DNA of 64,000 nucleotides from UBA1258 sp963643225 (GTDB lineage Bacteria > Bacillota > Clostridia > Lachnospirales > Lachnospiraceae), in contig CAVIIX010000003.1 of assembly GCA_963643225.1 (NCBI GenBank), forward strand, positions 1 through 64,000, written 5' to 3'. The notes beneath the pieces were generated by a model, which searched no databases, was not told the DNA's origin, and worked only from the letters and a program-made list of their open reading frames with translations. The translations under genes were made by a program, and so were the position numbers. Positions 9,799-18,493 of this stretch are shown piece after piece (within the stretch, counting starts at the first letter, position 1; each line of letters opens with the position of its first letter).

Positions 9799-12534
9799 TT
9801 ATTTTTTTACAATTCGGATATTTTTAAGAAGAATTCCATCCTGGCCAAAAGAAAAGCCTACGTATTCATTTATACTTAAAAAGGTCTCAAGGTCAAGTTC
9901 TTCTGTCTTAAATTCAGAATCTTTTCCGTTTCTTGAAATTATCTTCTTGACGGTTCCGTTAATGGAAAGCACCATAGGTATCTGAGAAAGCTCCGAGCCC
10001 TGCGCCGCTACGTCCATTAACATCTTATATTCGCCTCTGTCCTTAAGGCATACATAGAGTCTTGTTTTTGCGTCCTTCTTTGTATCAATTAAGGCTTCAT
10101 CGATTTGAATGCCGTCGTAAGCATCGATTTTAATTTCCTTAACATTTTCCATAAGCTCGTATTCAGGAGCGTTTATTTCTTCCCATTCCTCAGTTATTCC
10201 GCACGCTCTGTCAAAGGCAAGTGTCTTCATGGCTGCCGTTAAAATATGGCGTGTATTTCTCTGAAGCTCACTTCTTGTGAAGACTCCCTTCTTAAGGCCT
10301 TCATAGGAATCGTCCTCGTTATGGTTCTTTTCAGAATTGGAGGTAACCATATATAAATCGTTACCGCTTCTTATCATATAGGAAGTGTTTGTGCGGGCAG
10401 ACTCTGTTCCGTAATCGTTGATGGTAGTCCACCAGTCGGTTTCAAGTAACCCGTCATAGTGCCAGTCGTTACGGGTCACAAGCATATTCTGTTCAAAGCT
10501 TGAAGCAGTATGCACGCCGTTCAGAAGACCGTAGGTTGTCATAATGTTATAGGCGCCGCCTTCCTTAACCGCCATTTCAAAGCCCTTTAAATAAATTTCT
10601 CTTAAGGCACGCTTTGACACCACGCTGTCTGATACATTTCTGCCAAGCTCCTGATTGTTGCAGGAAAAGTGCTTGATGGTGCCGGTTACATGCTCTGAAT
10701 GCATACCCTTTAATTCAGCCACAGCCATTGCACCTGTCATAAAGGGATCTTCACTGAAATATTCAAAATTGCGGCCGTTAAGAGGGCTTCTGTGAATATT
10801 CATGCCGGGGCCTAAGAGTGCATCAATCTTATGCATTCTTAGCTCCTTACCCATGTATTTATAAAAGTCTTCTACTAATTTTTTGTCAAAAGAACATGCA
10901 AGACACACGCCGTTAGGTCCCTGCATTGCCATGCTGCCTACGTCCATTCGGATACCACTGGGGCCGTCTGCACAGCAGCAGGCCGGAATGCCATAGCTTT
11001 CAAGAGTATCTGAAACGCCTGCAAAGGCTGCTGCCGTACCGGGAGTGGTTCTTACAGAACACATGCCCTCGCCTCTTGACATGATAATCATTTCTTCATC
11101 TGAAAGACCGCCGATAAAGGTGTCTAAATCAATCTTTCCGTCACGTACGTCCTTTAAATTGTATTTCTGACTTCCCGCATAAGGAATTTCCTTTAATTTA
11201 TTTCTTTCTTCTTCTATTCTTACGCAGGTATCGACTTTGCGAAGCGGCACAGTTTCATAAGCCACCCTGCCGTCTTTATTTACCATACGCTTAAAGGGCG
11301 TAATGGGCGATAAAGCATCCTCGGTTTTTTCAACGCATATAGTGGCGCCTAAATTAATGCTTCCGATAAGAGTCGCCTTACGTACGTCTTCGCCTTCGTA
11401 GATTTCGTAGTCGCCCTCTTCAAGCACCCAGGCATTTTCATAGCCCGTAACACCTGTATCGTCATAGGAAGCTAAGCGTCTTAAGTCAAAAGAAACCGTT
11501 GCCTCTTCAGAAGCACCTGCAAATAAAGTATTGGTCTTTGCAAATTCTACAAGTTCTCTTTCAGGCTTTGATAATTTACCCTTAGGCCCCTTAAAATAAA
11601 TCTGAACTGCATCCTTGCCGGCATAAGCTCCCGTATTTGTAACGATAGTCTTAACGGTAACGTTCTCATTGTCAAATTCCATAAAGGCTTCATGCTTAAA
11701 GGTAGTGTAGGATAAACCATAGCCGAAGGGATATAATACTTTTTCTTTAGCGAAGGTTTCAAAATAACGGTAGCCTACAAAAATATCCTCTGCATAGATA
11801 TTTAAAAATTCATCCCCAAAATTTTTGTCACAGGGATAGTCTGTAATATCTGAAGCGATGGTGTCGACCAAATGACCGGAAGGATTTATTTTTCCAAGCA
11901 CCACATCCGCAACGGAATTACCGCCTTCGATACCGCCCTGCCATACATACATAACAGCATCTGGATTAATTTCCTTAACCCACTTCATATCGATGATGTT
12001 GCCTGCATTTATGAGCACAGCAAAACGCTTATAGGCGCGTCTTAAAATTTCCATTGCGGCACGCTCATCTTCTCTTAACAAAAAGCTTCCTGCCTTTGCA
12101 TGGTTGTCTTTGTCTTCACCGGCAAGTCGACCGAATATAAAAACAGCAAGATCGTTTTCTTTGGCATCTTCCTTAACCGCCGCTTCATCAAGAGGCATTT
12201 CTACCTGGCTGAAGGGTTCACCTGCCCAGCCTACACCCTTATCAAAGGGATGGTCCTTAAGCCACTCTCTGTAGCGTTCTGCAACCGTTTCAGATAAAAG
12301 GGCGCCGCCATTTTTTAGACCGTCATAAACATTTACAAGATATGGGATGTTTACAAGGCCGCCGGAGCCTGTGCCTGACTTTATATAATCAAACTGGGTA
12401 CGTCCGTAAAGGGCGATACGCTCGTTTTCTTTTGCGGGCAAAGCGTTATTGTCATTTTTAATTAAAACATAGCCTTCGGCGCCGGTTTTACGTGCCAAAG
12501 CCTTATATTCCTTCCAGTCAAAAACATGCTTCAT
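9799..12534 (-). CDS. glycoside hydrolase family 3 protein with inverted domain order (beta-glucosidase-like)
   Basis: 911 residues, an exo-acting beta-glycosidase of GH3 type. The order is circularly permuted relative to most GH3 enzymes: the C-terminal (alpha/beta sandwich) domain comes first (about 20-270), then a fibronectin III-like domain (about 290-400), then the (beta/alpha)8 catalytic domain (about 470-780) containing GPGMNIHRSPLNGRNFEYFSED and the nucleophile-containing GLLETDWWTT. A final short region follows. Inverted-order GH3 proteins are known in Clostridia. No signal peptide is seen, so it is probably cytoplasmic and acts on imported oligosaccharides. The GTG at 12543 lies within the GAGGTG ribosome-binding site; the ATG at 12534, six bases on, is preferred. 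Exact substrate cannot be read from sequence. Confidence 0.9.
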   Translation of the reverse strand: MKHVFDWKEYKALARKTGAEGYVLIKNDNNALPAKENERIALYGRTQFDYIKSGTGSGGLVNIPYLVNVYDGLKNGGALLSETVAERYREWLKDHPFDKGVGWAGEPFSQVEMPLDEAAVKEDAKENDLAVFIFGRLAGEDKDNHAKAGSFLLREDERAAMEILRRAYKRFAVLINAGNIIDMKWVKEINPDAVMYVWQGGIEGGNSVADVVLGKINPSGHLVDTIASDITDYPCDKNFGDEFLNIYAEDIFVGYRYFETFAKEKVLYPFGYGLSYTTFKHEAFMEFDNENVTVKTIVTNTGAYAGKDAVQIYFKGPKGKLSKPERELVEFAKTNTLFAGASEEATVSFDLRRLASYDDTGVTGYENAWVLEEGDYEIYEGEDVRKATLIGSINLGATICVEKTEDALSPITPFKRMVNKDGRVAYETVPLRKVDTCVRIEEERNKLKEIPYAGSQKYNLKDVRDGKIDLDTFIGGLSDEEMIIMSRGEGMCSVRTTPGTAAAFAGVSDTLESYGIPACCCADGPSGIRMDVGSMAMQGPNGVCLACSFDKKLVEDFYKYMGKELRMHKIDALLGPGMNIHRSPLNGRNFEYFSEDPFMTGAMAVAELKGMHSEHVTGTIKHFSCNNQELGRNVSDSVVSKRALREIYLKGFEMAVKEGGAYNIMTTYGLLNGVHTASSFEQNMLVTRNDWHYDGLLETDWWTTINDYGTESARTNTSYMIRSGNDLYMVTSNSEKNHNEDDSYEGLKKGVFTRSELQRNTRHILTAAMKTLAFDRACGITEEWEEINAPEYELMENVKEIKIDAYDGIQIDEALIDTKKDAKTRLYVCLKDRGEYKMLMDVAAQGSELSQIPMVLSINGTVKKIISRNGKDSEFKTEELDLETFLSINEYVGFSFGQDGILLKNIRIVKK

Positions 12535-12550
12535 AAAAATCACCTCGAAG

Positions 12551-13066
12551 TTAATTGTCCTTTACTTCATTATCATCCTTTTTATTTCTGAACACAAGGA
12601 GCTTACTAAAGCAATAATTTGCAATCATAACAAGCACAGATGAAATCAAAATCTTTACAAACCAGAAATTGGCAGTGTCTTGATCGATACAGAATTTATC
12701 AAGCCAGTAGCCAAAAAGCTTTGTAACGAAATTCGTTAAGGGCCATACGTTTACAAATAGCCACATAATGAGTACGTCAAGCGCCCAGGTGGTAAGGCGT
12801 GAGCCCGCAAAGCCGATTAATTCTTTAAAGACCTGAGGGTTCTTACTTTTAAACACCCACTTTCTGTTTAAGGGGAAGGCAAATAAAACGCCTGCCACCC
12901 AGTCCAGTGTATTGATTAAGAAGTTTTGAAACGGATCATTTGCATCAAATATAAAGTGTTCAAAAATCCAACACAGCACCCAGCAGAAAATTGTGTTGGC
13001 TACGCCTACGATTAAATAGACGATTATCTCGCGGTATTTAATGCAAAGCTCTTTTATTTTTTTCAT
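12551..13066 (-). CDS. GtrA-family membrane protein
   Basis: 171 residues with four hydrophobic segments (about 12-35, 50-68, 85-108, 135-155). The opening YREIIVYLIVGVANTIFCWV and the later FPLNRKWVFK motif are typical of GtrA-like proteins, which are thought to help move or position polyprenyl-phosphate-linked sugars at the membrane in polysaccharide modification. The ribosome-binding site is GAAGGA, eight bases before ATG. It sits 22 bases after the permease gene and 16 before the GH3 gene in one probable operon. No GtrB-type glycosyltransferase is adjacent, so its partner is unclear. Confidence 0.82.
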   Translation of the reverse strand: MKKIKELCIKYREIIVYLIVGVANTIFCWVLCWIFEHFIFDANDPFQNFLINTLDWVAGVLFAFPLNRKWVFKSKNPQVFKELIGFAGSRLTTWALDVLIMWLFVNVWPLTNFVTKLFGYWLDKFCIDQDTANFWFVKILISSVLVMIANYCFSKLLVFRNKKDDNEVKDN

Positions 13067-13088
13067 AAGCAGATTCCTTCTCTTATGC

Positions 13089-14267
13089 TTACAGTCTGCT
13101 TAAAAGACTGTAGCTAAGTGAGAGTATAATTAAAAATACAACATTTACAAGTGTGAATTTTTTAAAATACTCTCCGGTTTTTATATTTTCTTTTGCAGCA
13201 ACCATTTTATAGCTTATTAAACTTGCCATGGATGCAATTAGGGTGCCAAGGCCTCCGAGATTGGTACCCACAATCAGGCTTTCGTAATTGTCGGTAAAGC
13301 CTGACAGAAGCAGGGCGCAGGGTACGTTACTTATGACCTGGCTTGCTAAAATCGATGTTAAAACCTCTCTTCCTGTAACGATTTTCTCAAGGGCATCTGC
13401 AAATACCGGCAGGCGACCCATATTGCCTATAAATATAAAGAAGCCTGTAAAGGTAAATAAAAGTGAATAGTCTGCCTTTAAAAGAGTCTTTTTATCTGAT
13501 AATAAAACCAAAATCAAAGTTAAGAAAAACATTATTCCGTAGGGAAGCACTCTTAATACCACCAAAAGCGCCACTATGAAAAGTAAAAGATACATAATGA
13601 GCAGTGAATGATATTTTGTCTGAGATTCTGCGAACATCTCGGTTATGGTTTTTCTCTGACTGTAATTTGCGGTATTCAAAGAAGCTGTCTTTTCTTCCTG
13701 TTTTTCTTTTGCCGTAAAAAGGTAAACGCAGATTATTATCAGTAAAAGTGAAATTATGGAATAGGGAAGCATCAGCTTTAAAAATTTAAAAAAGTTAATG
13801 CCTGACAAGGAATAAAGATAGAGGTTTTGCGGGTTGCCGATGGGGGTAAGCATTGAGCCTAGGTTTGCTGCCACAGTCTGAAGCACCACTACCGGGATTA
13901 CGAGTTTTTTGTAGGCATCCTCCCCTTTAAGCATAAGGGTTGTGAAGGTAAAGGGCACAAAGGTAATCAGCGCCACGTCGTTTGTAATGAGCATCGAAAA
14001 GAAGAATGCAAGGAGCACAAGGGTGAGTGCAAGACCGCGCTCACTTTTTACGCTTTTTAACATGCCCTCTGCGATTTTATTAAAAACGTTTAATTTCTGA
14101 AGCCCCGCCATTACCGTCATTAAGGAAAACAAAATGGCAAGGGTACGAAAATCGATGTAGCCATAATATTCTTTATCCGGATGTACAAGGAAACAGGAAA
14201 TTACGGCAAGTAAAACCGCCACGCACAGCACTTTTTCTTTTTTTAAAAAATCTTTAATATTTTTCAT
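13089..14267 (-). CDS. SLC13/ArsB-type anion permease
   Basis: 392 residues with about ten to twelve hydrophobic segments. The signature PIGNPQNLYLYS near residue 140 and the paired VISNVPCALLLS motif near residue 310 are characteristic of the ion-transporter superfamily covering SLC13 dicarboxylate/sulfate carriers, YbiR and ArsB. The substrate could be an organic or inorganic anion; no arsenic-resistance genes are adjacent, so arsenite is unlikely. An open frame extends to TTG at 14285, but that codon lies inside a hairpin; the ATG at 14267 is chosen although its ribosome-binding site is poor. Second gene of the operon headed by the DUF3048 lipoprotein. Confidence 0.83.
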   Translation of the reverse strand: MKNIKDFLKKEKVLCVAVLLAVISCFLVHPDKEYYGYIDFRTLAILFSLMTVMAGLQKLNVFNKIAEGMLKSVKSERGLALTLVLLAFFFSMLITNDVALITFVPFTFTTLMLKGEDAYKKLVIPVVVLQTVAANLGSMLTPIGNPQNLYLYSLSGINFFKFLKLMLPYSIISLLLIIICVYLFTAKEKQEEKTASLNTANYSQRKTITEMFAESQTKYHSLLIMYLLLFIVALLVVLRVLPYGIMFFLTLILVLLSDKKTLLKADYSLLFTFTGFFIFIGNMGRLPVFADALEKIVTGREVLTSILASQVISNVPCALLLSGFTDNYESLIVGTNLGGLGTLIASMASLISYKMVAAKENIKTGEYFKKFTLVNVVFLIILSLSYSLLSRL

Positions 14268-14280
14268 CTTATTAACTTGA

Positions 14281-14303
14281 GGCAAAGGCTTGACGCCTTT
14301 GCC
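14281..14303. terminator. intercistronic hairpin, possible attenuator
   Basis: GGCAAAGG and CCTTTGCC form a perfect 8-base stem around a 7-base loop between the DUF3048 gene and the permease gene. No U tract follows on the minus strand, so full termination is doubtful; partial attenuation or mRNA end protection is more likely. Confidence 0.4.
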
Positions 14304-14318
14304 CCATTTTCTTTACAT

Positions 14319-15506
14319 TTATTCAATTACAAGATCGCTCCAGGCATCATCTGGAACGATTGCTATGTAGGTCTTACCTGTGTTAAGAGTAATCTCTTCA
14401 CCGGTTTCAGCGTTTGTGTAGGAAGTGATGTCATCCTTGCCGCTCTTTGACCACTTAATGGGGATTGCGTAACCGTCTGTAATGTAGTAGCCGTCGTTAC
14501 CGCCCAAGATGTAGTAGCACATATAACCGTTTTTATCAAACTGTTCAAATGCACACTTCATTAAGATTACGTTCTTAAATTCAAGGCCTCTGCCGTCATC
14601 GTATAAAGCATCAACGTAAGCTTCGTCGTATTCTCTGTAAACGTAGGTGCCTTTCTTTTCATCATAGCTAAGCTCTGAAGCGTTGTGAGGGAACGGAAGG
14701 TCAACAAAAGAAGCTTCCTTTGCCTTTGCTTCATTTTTTAAGGAAAGCTCTGTGTCAGAGAAGTTAAAGGGCTTTCCAAGGTAGTATGAATTGTATGTGA
14801 GGCTGTAGCCTGCAGCTTTAATTCTATTATATAAGCTCTTATAAGATTTGCCGGAATATTCGCCTACGCCTGAATAATCGTTGTTGGTGGCATACTCTTC
14901 ATAAAAGTCTGCTTTTCCACGGTCAATTCTTGCAAAGCCGCTTGATAAGTGCTCGCTTGAATATGGATCATTGAAGTGGTCGTTAATATAGAAGGGACCT
15001 CCGTCATGTACCAAAATAGCGTTGTATTCTGGATAAAGGTACATATTGGTGGGACGTGCGGAACGGATGTTACCAATCTGCTCAACATTCTCCCAGTCCT
15101 TGTAGATAGCCATGAAACGTGTAATTCTTCCGTTTAAGGTAGAGTTCATCATTTCATAAATGATGTCTGCATCAGAGGTACCGTAATGTGGAAGTGCTAC
15201 TGACTCATTATCAATCATTACAGCTACAGGACGCTGATCCTGGATGTCACATGAAATCCATTCATTGGTAAGCTCTGAGCGATAGGAATTTTCAGGAATC
15301 ACATCTTCTGCCAAAGCATCAGAGGAGTCTGATATTTCATCCTTTTCTTCAACGCTTACCACAACCGGGTCTTCTGAAATTGTAAAAGGAATTTCTGAAA
15401 CTGAAACAGGTGCTGCATTTTCATCTGTAGATGCTGCAGTATCACCGCATGCCATAAGTAAAAAGCACAGGGCAAGTGATAATACAAGCGCAATCGTTTT
15501 CTTCAT
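14319..15506 (-). CDS. DUF3048 (YerB-like) lipoprotein
   Basis: 395 residues. The N-terminus is a lipoprotein signal peptide (MKKTIALVLSLALCFLLMAC) with the lipidated Cys at residue 20, followed by a low-complexity acidic linker. The rest matches the two-part DUF3048/YerB fold: RPVAVMIDNESVALPHYG, then GRITRFMAIYKDW, IGNIRSARPTNMYLYPEYNAILVHDGG and a C-terminal block with WSKSGKDDITSY. Function is not established for the family; it is extracytoplasmic and membrane-attached. The start at 15506 has a GAGGAG site seven bases upstream; an in-frame start ten codons earlier lacks one. It is the first gene of the operon and faces the TetR gene. Confidence 0.88.
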   Translation of the reverse strand: MKKTIALVLSLALCFLLMACGDTAASTDENAAPVSVSEIPFTISEDPVVVSVEEKDEISDSSDALAEDVIPENSYRSELTNEWISCDIQDQRPVAVMIDNESVALPHYGTSDADIIYEMMNSTLNGRITRFMAIYKDWENVEQIGNIRSARPTNMYLYPEYNAILVHDGGPFYINDHFNDPYSSEHLSSGFARIDRGKADFYEEYATNNDYSGVGEYSGKSYKSLYNRIKAAGYSLTYNSYYLGKPFNFSDTELSLKNEAKAKEASFVDLPFPHNASELSYDEKKGTYVYREYDEAYVDALYDDGRGLEFKNVILMKCAFEQFDKNGYMCYYILGGNDGYYITDGYAIPIKWSKSGKDDITSYTNAETGEEITLNTGKTYIAIVPDDAWSDLVIE

Positions 15507-15551
15507 ATTGATTCTCCTCGTAGTAGTTTTATACAACTTAACGTCCTAACT

Positions 15552-15580
15552 ATTTTACATAAACATAAATGTTTATTCAA
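15552..15580 (-). promoter_or_regulatory. promoter of the DUF3048-to-kinase operon
   Basis: On the minus strand TTGAAT (15575-15580) and TAAAAT (15552-15557) are spaced by 17 bases. A palindrome occupies the spacer, implying control by steric repression. Confidence 0.65.
15559..15576. promoter_or_regulatory. palindromic operator, probably for the adjacent TetR protein
   Basis: An 18-base near-perfect palindrome, ATAAACATA/AATGTTTAT, lies between the divergent DUF3048 and TetR genes. It falls inside the spacer of the leftward promoter and just upstream of the rightward one. TetR-family regulators typically bind such inverted repeats next to their own gene. Confidence 0.55.
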
Positions 15581-15587
15581 TGATTAC

Positions 15588-15616
15588 TTGATTAATTTTT
15601 TCATAAATTGTATTCT
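15588..15616 (+). promoter_or_regulatory. promoter of the TetR gene
   Basis: TTGATT (15588-15593) and TATTCT (15611-15616) are separated by 17 bases, ending 28 bases before the start codon of the regulator gene. Confidence 0.5.
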
Positions 15617-15644
15617 AATAACGTAAAAAGACAGGGAGGAATAA

Positions 15645-16208
15645 ATGTCCGTACTTACAAAACAGGCCATTATTGACTGTACCATTTCTTTGGCCGAAAC
15701 AAAGCCTATCAAAAAAATTACAATTAATGATATCACAAAGGGCTGCGGCATCACCCGCAACACCTTCTACTACTATTTCCATGATATCTACGACGTGCTT
15801 GACCAGACAATTGCCCAGGAGCTTGATAAATTAAAAGGAGCCACGGCCGAGACATACGACCAGATAATGTTTGACATTATTGAATTTGCTGTTATGTACA
15901 AAAAGGTGTGGAGAAATCTTTACAAGGCAGTCGGGCAGGAAGAGCTTCAGAAATATGTCATGACGCGTCTTCACGAAATTATCGTAAACTACATTAAAAT
16001 GCAGGATATTGATGGAACAGTTTCAGAAATTGATTTAGCCTTAATAAGTGCCTTCTACGAAGAAGCGCTATTCGGGGTTTTAACCCGCTGGATTCGAGGT
16101 GAGGCTGCAAGCACCCGTGAGGAAATGCACGCTGTCTCACAGCGCATAAGAATCTTATTTGACGGCTGCCTTGAATTAATGCTTGAAAACAGTAAAAAGT
16201 GTAATTAA
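15645..16208 (+). CDS. TetR/AcrR-family transcriptional regulator
   Basis: 187 residues. Residues 8-55 form the TetR helix-turn-helix (ITINDITKGCGITRNTFYYY with FHDIYDVL following), and the remainder is an all-helical ligand-sensing/dimer domain. The ATG has a GGGAGGA site four bases upstream. It is divergent from the DUF3048 operon with a shared palindrome between, so it probably represses that operon and itself. The ligand is unknown. It is one of only two genes on the plus strand in the window and converges tail to tail with the PlsY-like gene. Confidence 0.9.
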   Translation: MSVLTKQAIIDCTISLAETKPIKKITINDITKGCGITRNTFYYYFHDIYDVLDQTIAQELDKLKGATAETYDQIMFDIIEFAVMYKKVWRNLYKAVGQEELQKYVMTRLHEIIVNYIKMQDIDGTVSEIDLALISAFYEEALFGVLTRWIRGEAASTREEMHAVSQRIRILFDGCLELMLENSKKCN

Positions 16209-16219
16209 ATATGTTTGTT

Positions 16220-16840
16220 CTATTTTTTAAATGAAAACTTCGACTCAGTACCTGCTTTTAATTTCTTAAAATTCGGCGTGTGACGTACTATTACAAGCAA
16301 TGCAGATAAAAGGCACAATACCCACACGTAAACTGAATCCGGTTTTAAAAAGGCAAGTGCAACAGGGCAGGTCAAGGCCGCAGTGCAGGAAGCAACAGAC
16401 ATATATTTAAAAGCAACCAGCACAATAAAGAAAATTACTGTTGCAATTAAAGCCATTTTCCAGTCCACAAACCAGGTTGTTGCAAAGCCTGCGATGAAGG
16501 CTTTGCCGCCCATAAATTTATACCACACAGGAAAGCAGTGACCAAGCATTGCAAAAAGGCCTGCATAGGCTGCACCAAGCTGAAAGGCACCATAAAGCTT
16601 ATTAAAAATAATTCCTGAAATGCATACAGGCATTGCTGCCTTTAAAATATCCAAAACAAGCACAAGCCATGCCCAGCCGGTAAGACCGTAGACTCTCTTA
16701 AAATTTGTAAAGCCCGGGTTTTTGGAGCCCTTTTCTCTTATATCTTCTTTATATCTTAATTTTGAAATTTCAATTGCTCCGTTAAGGCCTCCCAAGAGCC
16801 ATGAAAATACAGCAACCAAAATAAACACTAAAAGTTTCAT
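16220..16840 (-). CDS. plsY: PlsY-like glycerol-3-phosphate acyltransferase
   Basis: 206 residues, a polytopic membrane protein with about five to six segments. It carries divergent forms of the three PlsY motifs: GSKNPGFTNFKRVYG (for GSGNxGATN), LDILKAAMPV (for DxLKG), and GHCFPVWYKFMGGKAF (for GHxFPxxxxFKGGKG). PlsY acylates the sn-1 position of glycerol-3-phosphate with acyl-phosphate, the first step of phospholipid synthesis. It sits eight bases downstream of a FakA-like gene that would make acyl-phosphate, strongly supporting the call. The motif differences suggest a paralogue or a lineage variant. An AGGAGG site lies four bases before ATG. Confidence 0.83.
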   Translation of the reverse strand: MKLLVFILVAVFSWLLGGLNGAIEISKLRYKEDIREKGSKNPGFTNFKRVYGLTGWAWLVLVLDILKAAMPVCISGIIFNKLYGAFQLGAAYAGLFAMLGHCFPVWYKFMGGKAFIAGFATTWFVDWKMALIATVIFFIVLVAFKYMSVASCTAALTCPVALAFLKPDSVYVWVLCLLSALLVIVRHTPNFKKLKAGTESKFSFKK

Positions 16841-16848
16841 GCAGCCTC

Positions 16849-18492
16849 CTATTCTGCCACGATTATAAAAGGATACACATCCTGCCTGCCATCCGATTCA
16901 CACACTTCAAGAAATCTGTTTTTGCTCTTTGCATAATCAGAAATTTCTTTTGATTCTGCTTCTGTTGCACCCTTACCCCTTATAATAAGCAATAAGCCGC
17001 AGGCATCCAGATCAAGGGTATCGATTAAAGCCTTGCAGGCACCTGCTTTACTACAAACGGAAGCTACAATCTCTTTTCCCCTGATGCCAATGTATTCCCC
17101 TGTTTTAATTTTGACTCCGTTTAAATCGGCATCTCTTATTGCCTTCGACACCTCACACGTCACAACGCCTTCCATTGATGCTTCCATATTTTCTGCAATT
17201 TTATCAGCATCGCCGCATTCGTAATCTGCCATTGAAAGAACGGCATAGGCAGCCCCGATTGACCTTGTAGGGATAACGTGCACTCTTGATTCCTTAAATA
17301 AATCCCCCGCCTGCTTTGCTGCCATAATAATGTTTCCGTTATTTGGAAGCACAAAAATATCGTCGGCATTCACTCTTTTAAAGCTTTCGATGAAATTTTC
17401 AGAGGAAGGGTTCATGGTCTGACCCCCACATATTACTTCATCGGCACCCATATTGATAAAGTCATCTTTAATGCCCTCACCGCTTGCTACAGCCACAATT
17501 CCATAGGGTGTGCGCGGCTTTAAGGGAGTGATTTCTTCGTTTATTGAATTGTGCTGAAGACTCATGTTTTCAATTTTGACTGTTAAAAATTCACCAAAAT
17601 TCTGACAAAATTCAAGTACCTTATAAGGCGTCATGGTGTGGACGTGCATTTTCACAATGCTTCCTTCTTTAATGCACACAATGGAATTCCCGATAGTTGA
17701 TAAATAATTTCTGATTGTATCTACATCAAAATTTTCTATGTCGCATTTTTTATTCTGAAGTCTTAAAAGCGTCTCCGTGCAATAACCGAATTCAAGCTCA
17801 GAGTCAGGGCCGAAGGCATCAAGGTCTAAAGAAACCTTTTCTTTCTCCACCGACTGGCTAACCGCCATGTCGGTTTCTTCGTATTCACCCGTTAAATAAT
17901 TCCTCATGCCCTCTGCAATGTACACAAGACCTGCGCCGCCTGAATCCACCACTCCTGCATCCTTTAATACTTTAAGTAAATCGGGGGTATGCTCTAAGGA
18001 TTCCTTTGCACCGCTTACAAAGCAGCCCATAAATCCTTCCACGTCCTCGCACTTAGCGTTGCAGGCAGCAATCGTTGCTTCCTTTGCCACAGTTAAAATT
18101 GTGCCCTCTGTAGGCACCATAACGGATTCGTAGGCACGCTTAACGCCCTGGGAAAATGCCTCTCCCATATCCTTTGCATCGGCAGCCTCAACTCCTTCAA
18201 GACCGTCTGCAATTCCTGCAAAAAACTGGGACAAAATAACCCCTGAATTGCCTCTTGCGCTTAAAAGCATTCCCTTTGCAACGCTTTTTGCAGCGTCAAA
18301 AATGCTTTCTTCCTCCGGGATTTCAAGGCCCATGCCCCCCTTTAAGGTCATCATCATGTTATCGCCTGTATCTCCGTCCGGAATGGGAAACACGTTTAAA
18401 TCGTTGACCTTTTCAACGTATCTGTTTAAATTCATGCAGGCAACGCCTATCATTTCAGCATAGGCTCTGCCGTTTAACTCATGCCCTATCAT
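16849..18492 (-). CDS. fakA: FakA-like fatty acid kinase, DAK2/DhaL domain protein
   Basis: 547 residues. The N-terminal DhaL-type kinase domain (about 1-200) has NVFPIPDGDTGDNM, the Asp cluster that binds magnesium-ATP, and LSARGNSGVILSQFF. The C-terminal half matches the FakA middle and C-terminal domains (NNGNIIMAAKQA; the closing RGKGATEAE). Such proteins phosphorylate fatty acids held by a DegV/FakB partner. The DegV gene is immediately upstream with a single base between stop and start. The GTG at 18504 is within the GTGAGG ribosome-binding site; the ATG at 18492 is the likely start. Called with good confidence because both partner and downstream PlsY are present. Confidence 0.88.
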   Translation of the reverse strand: MIGHELNGRAYAEMIGVACMNLNRYVEKVNDLNVFPIPDGDTGDNMMMTLKGGMGLEIPEEESIFDAAKSVAKGMLLSARGNSGVILSQFFAGIADGLEGVEAADAKDMGEAFSQGVKRAYESVMVPTEGTILTVAKEATIAACNAKCEDVEGFMGCFVSGAKESLEHTPDLLKVLKDAGVVDSGGAGLVYIAEGMRNYLTGEYEETDMAVSQSVEKEKVSLDLDAFGPDSELEFGYCTETLLRLQNKKCDIENFDVDTIRNYLSTIGNSIVCIKEGSIVKMHVHTMTPYKVLEFCQNFGEFLTVKIENMSLQHNSINEEITPLKPRTPYGIVAVASGEGIKDDFINMGADEVICGGQTMNPSSENFIESFKRVNADDIFVLPNNGNIIMAAKQAGDLFKESRVHVIPTRSIGAAYAVLSMADYECGDADKIAENMEASMEGVVTCEVSKAIRDADLNGVKIKTGEYIGIRGKEIVASVCSKAGACKALIDTLDLDACGLLLIIRGKGATEAESKEISDYAKSKNRFLEVCESDGRQDVYPFIIVAE

Positions 18493-18493
18493 A

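Noticed and set aside
13089..14267. Arsenite efflux pump ArsB
   Set aside because: It shares the superfamily signature, but no arsR, arsA or arsC is nearby and the operon is carbohydrate/envelope related, so only the broader SLC13/ArsB-type call is supported.
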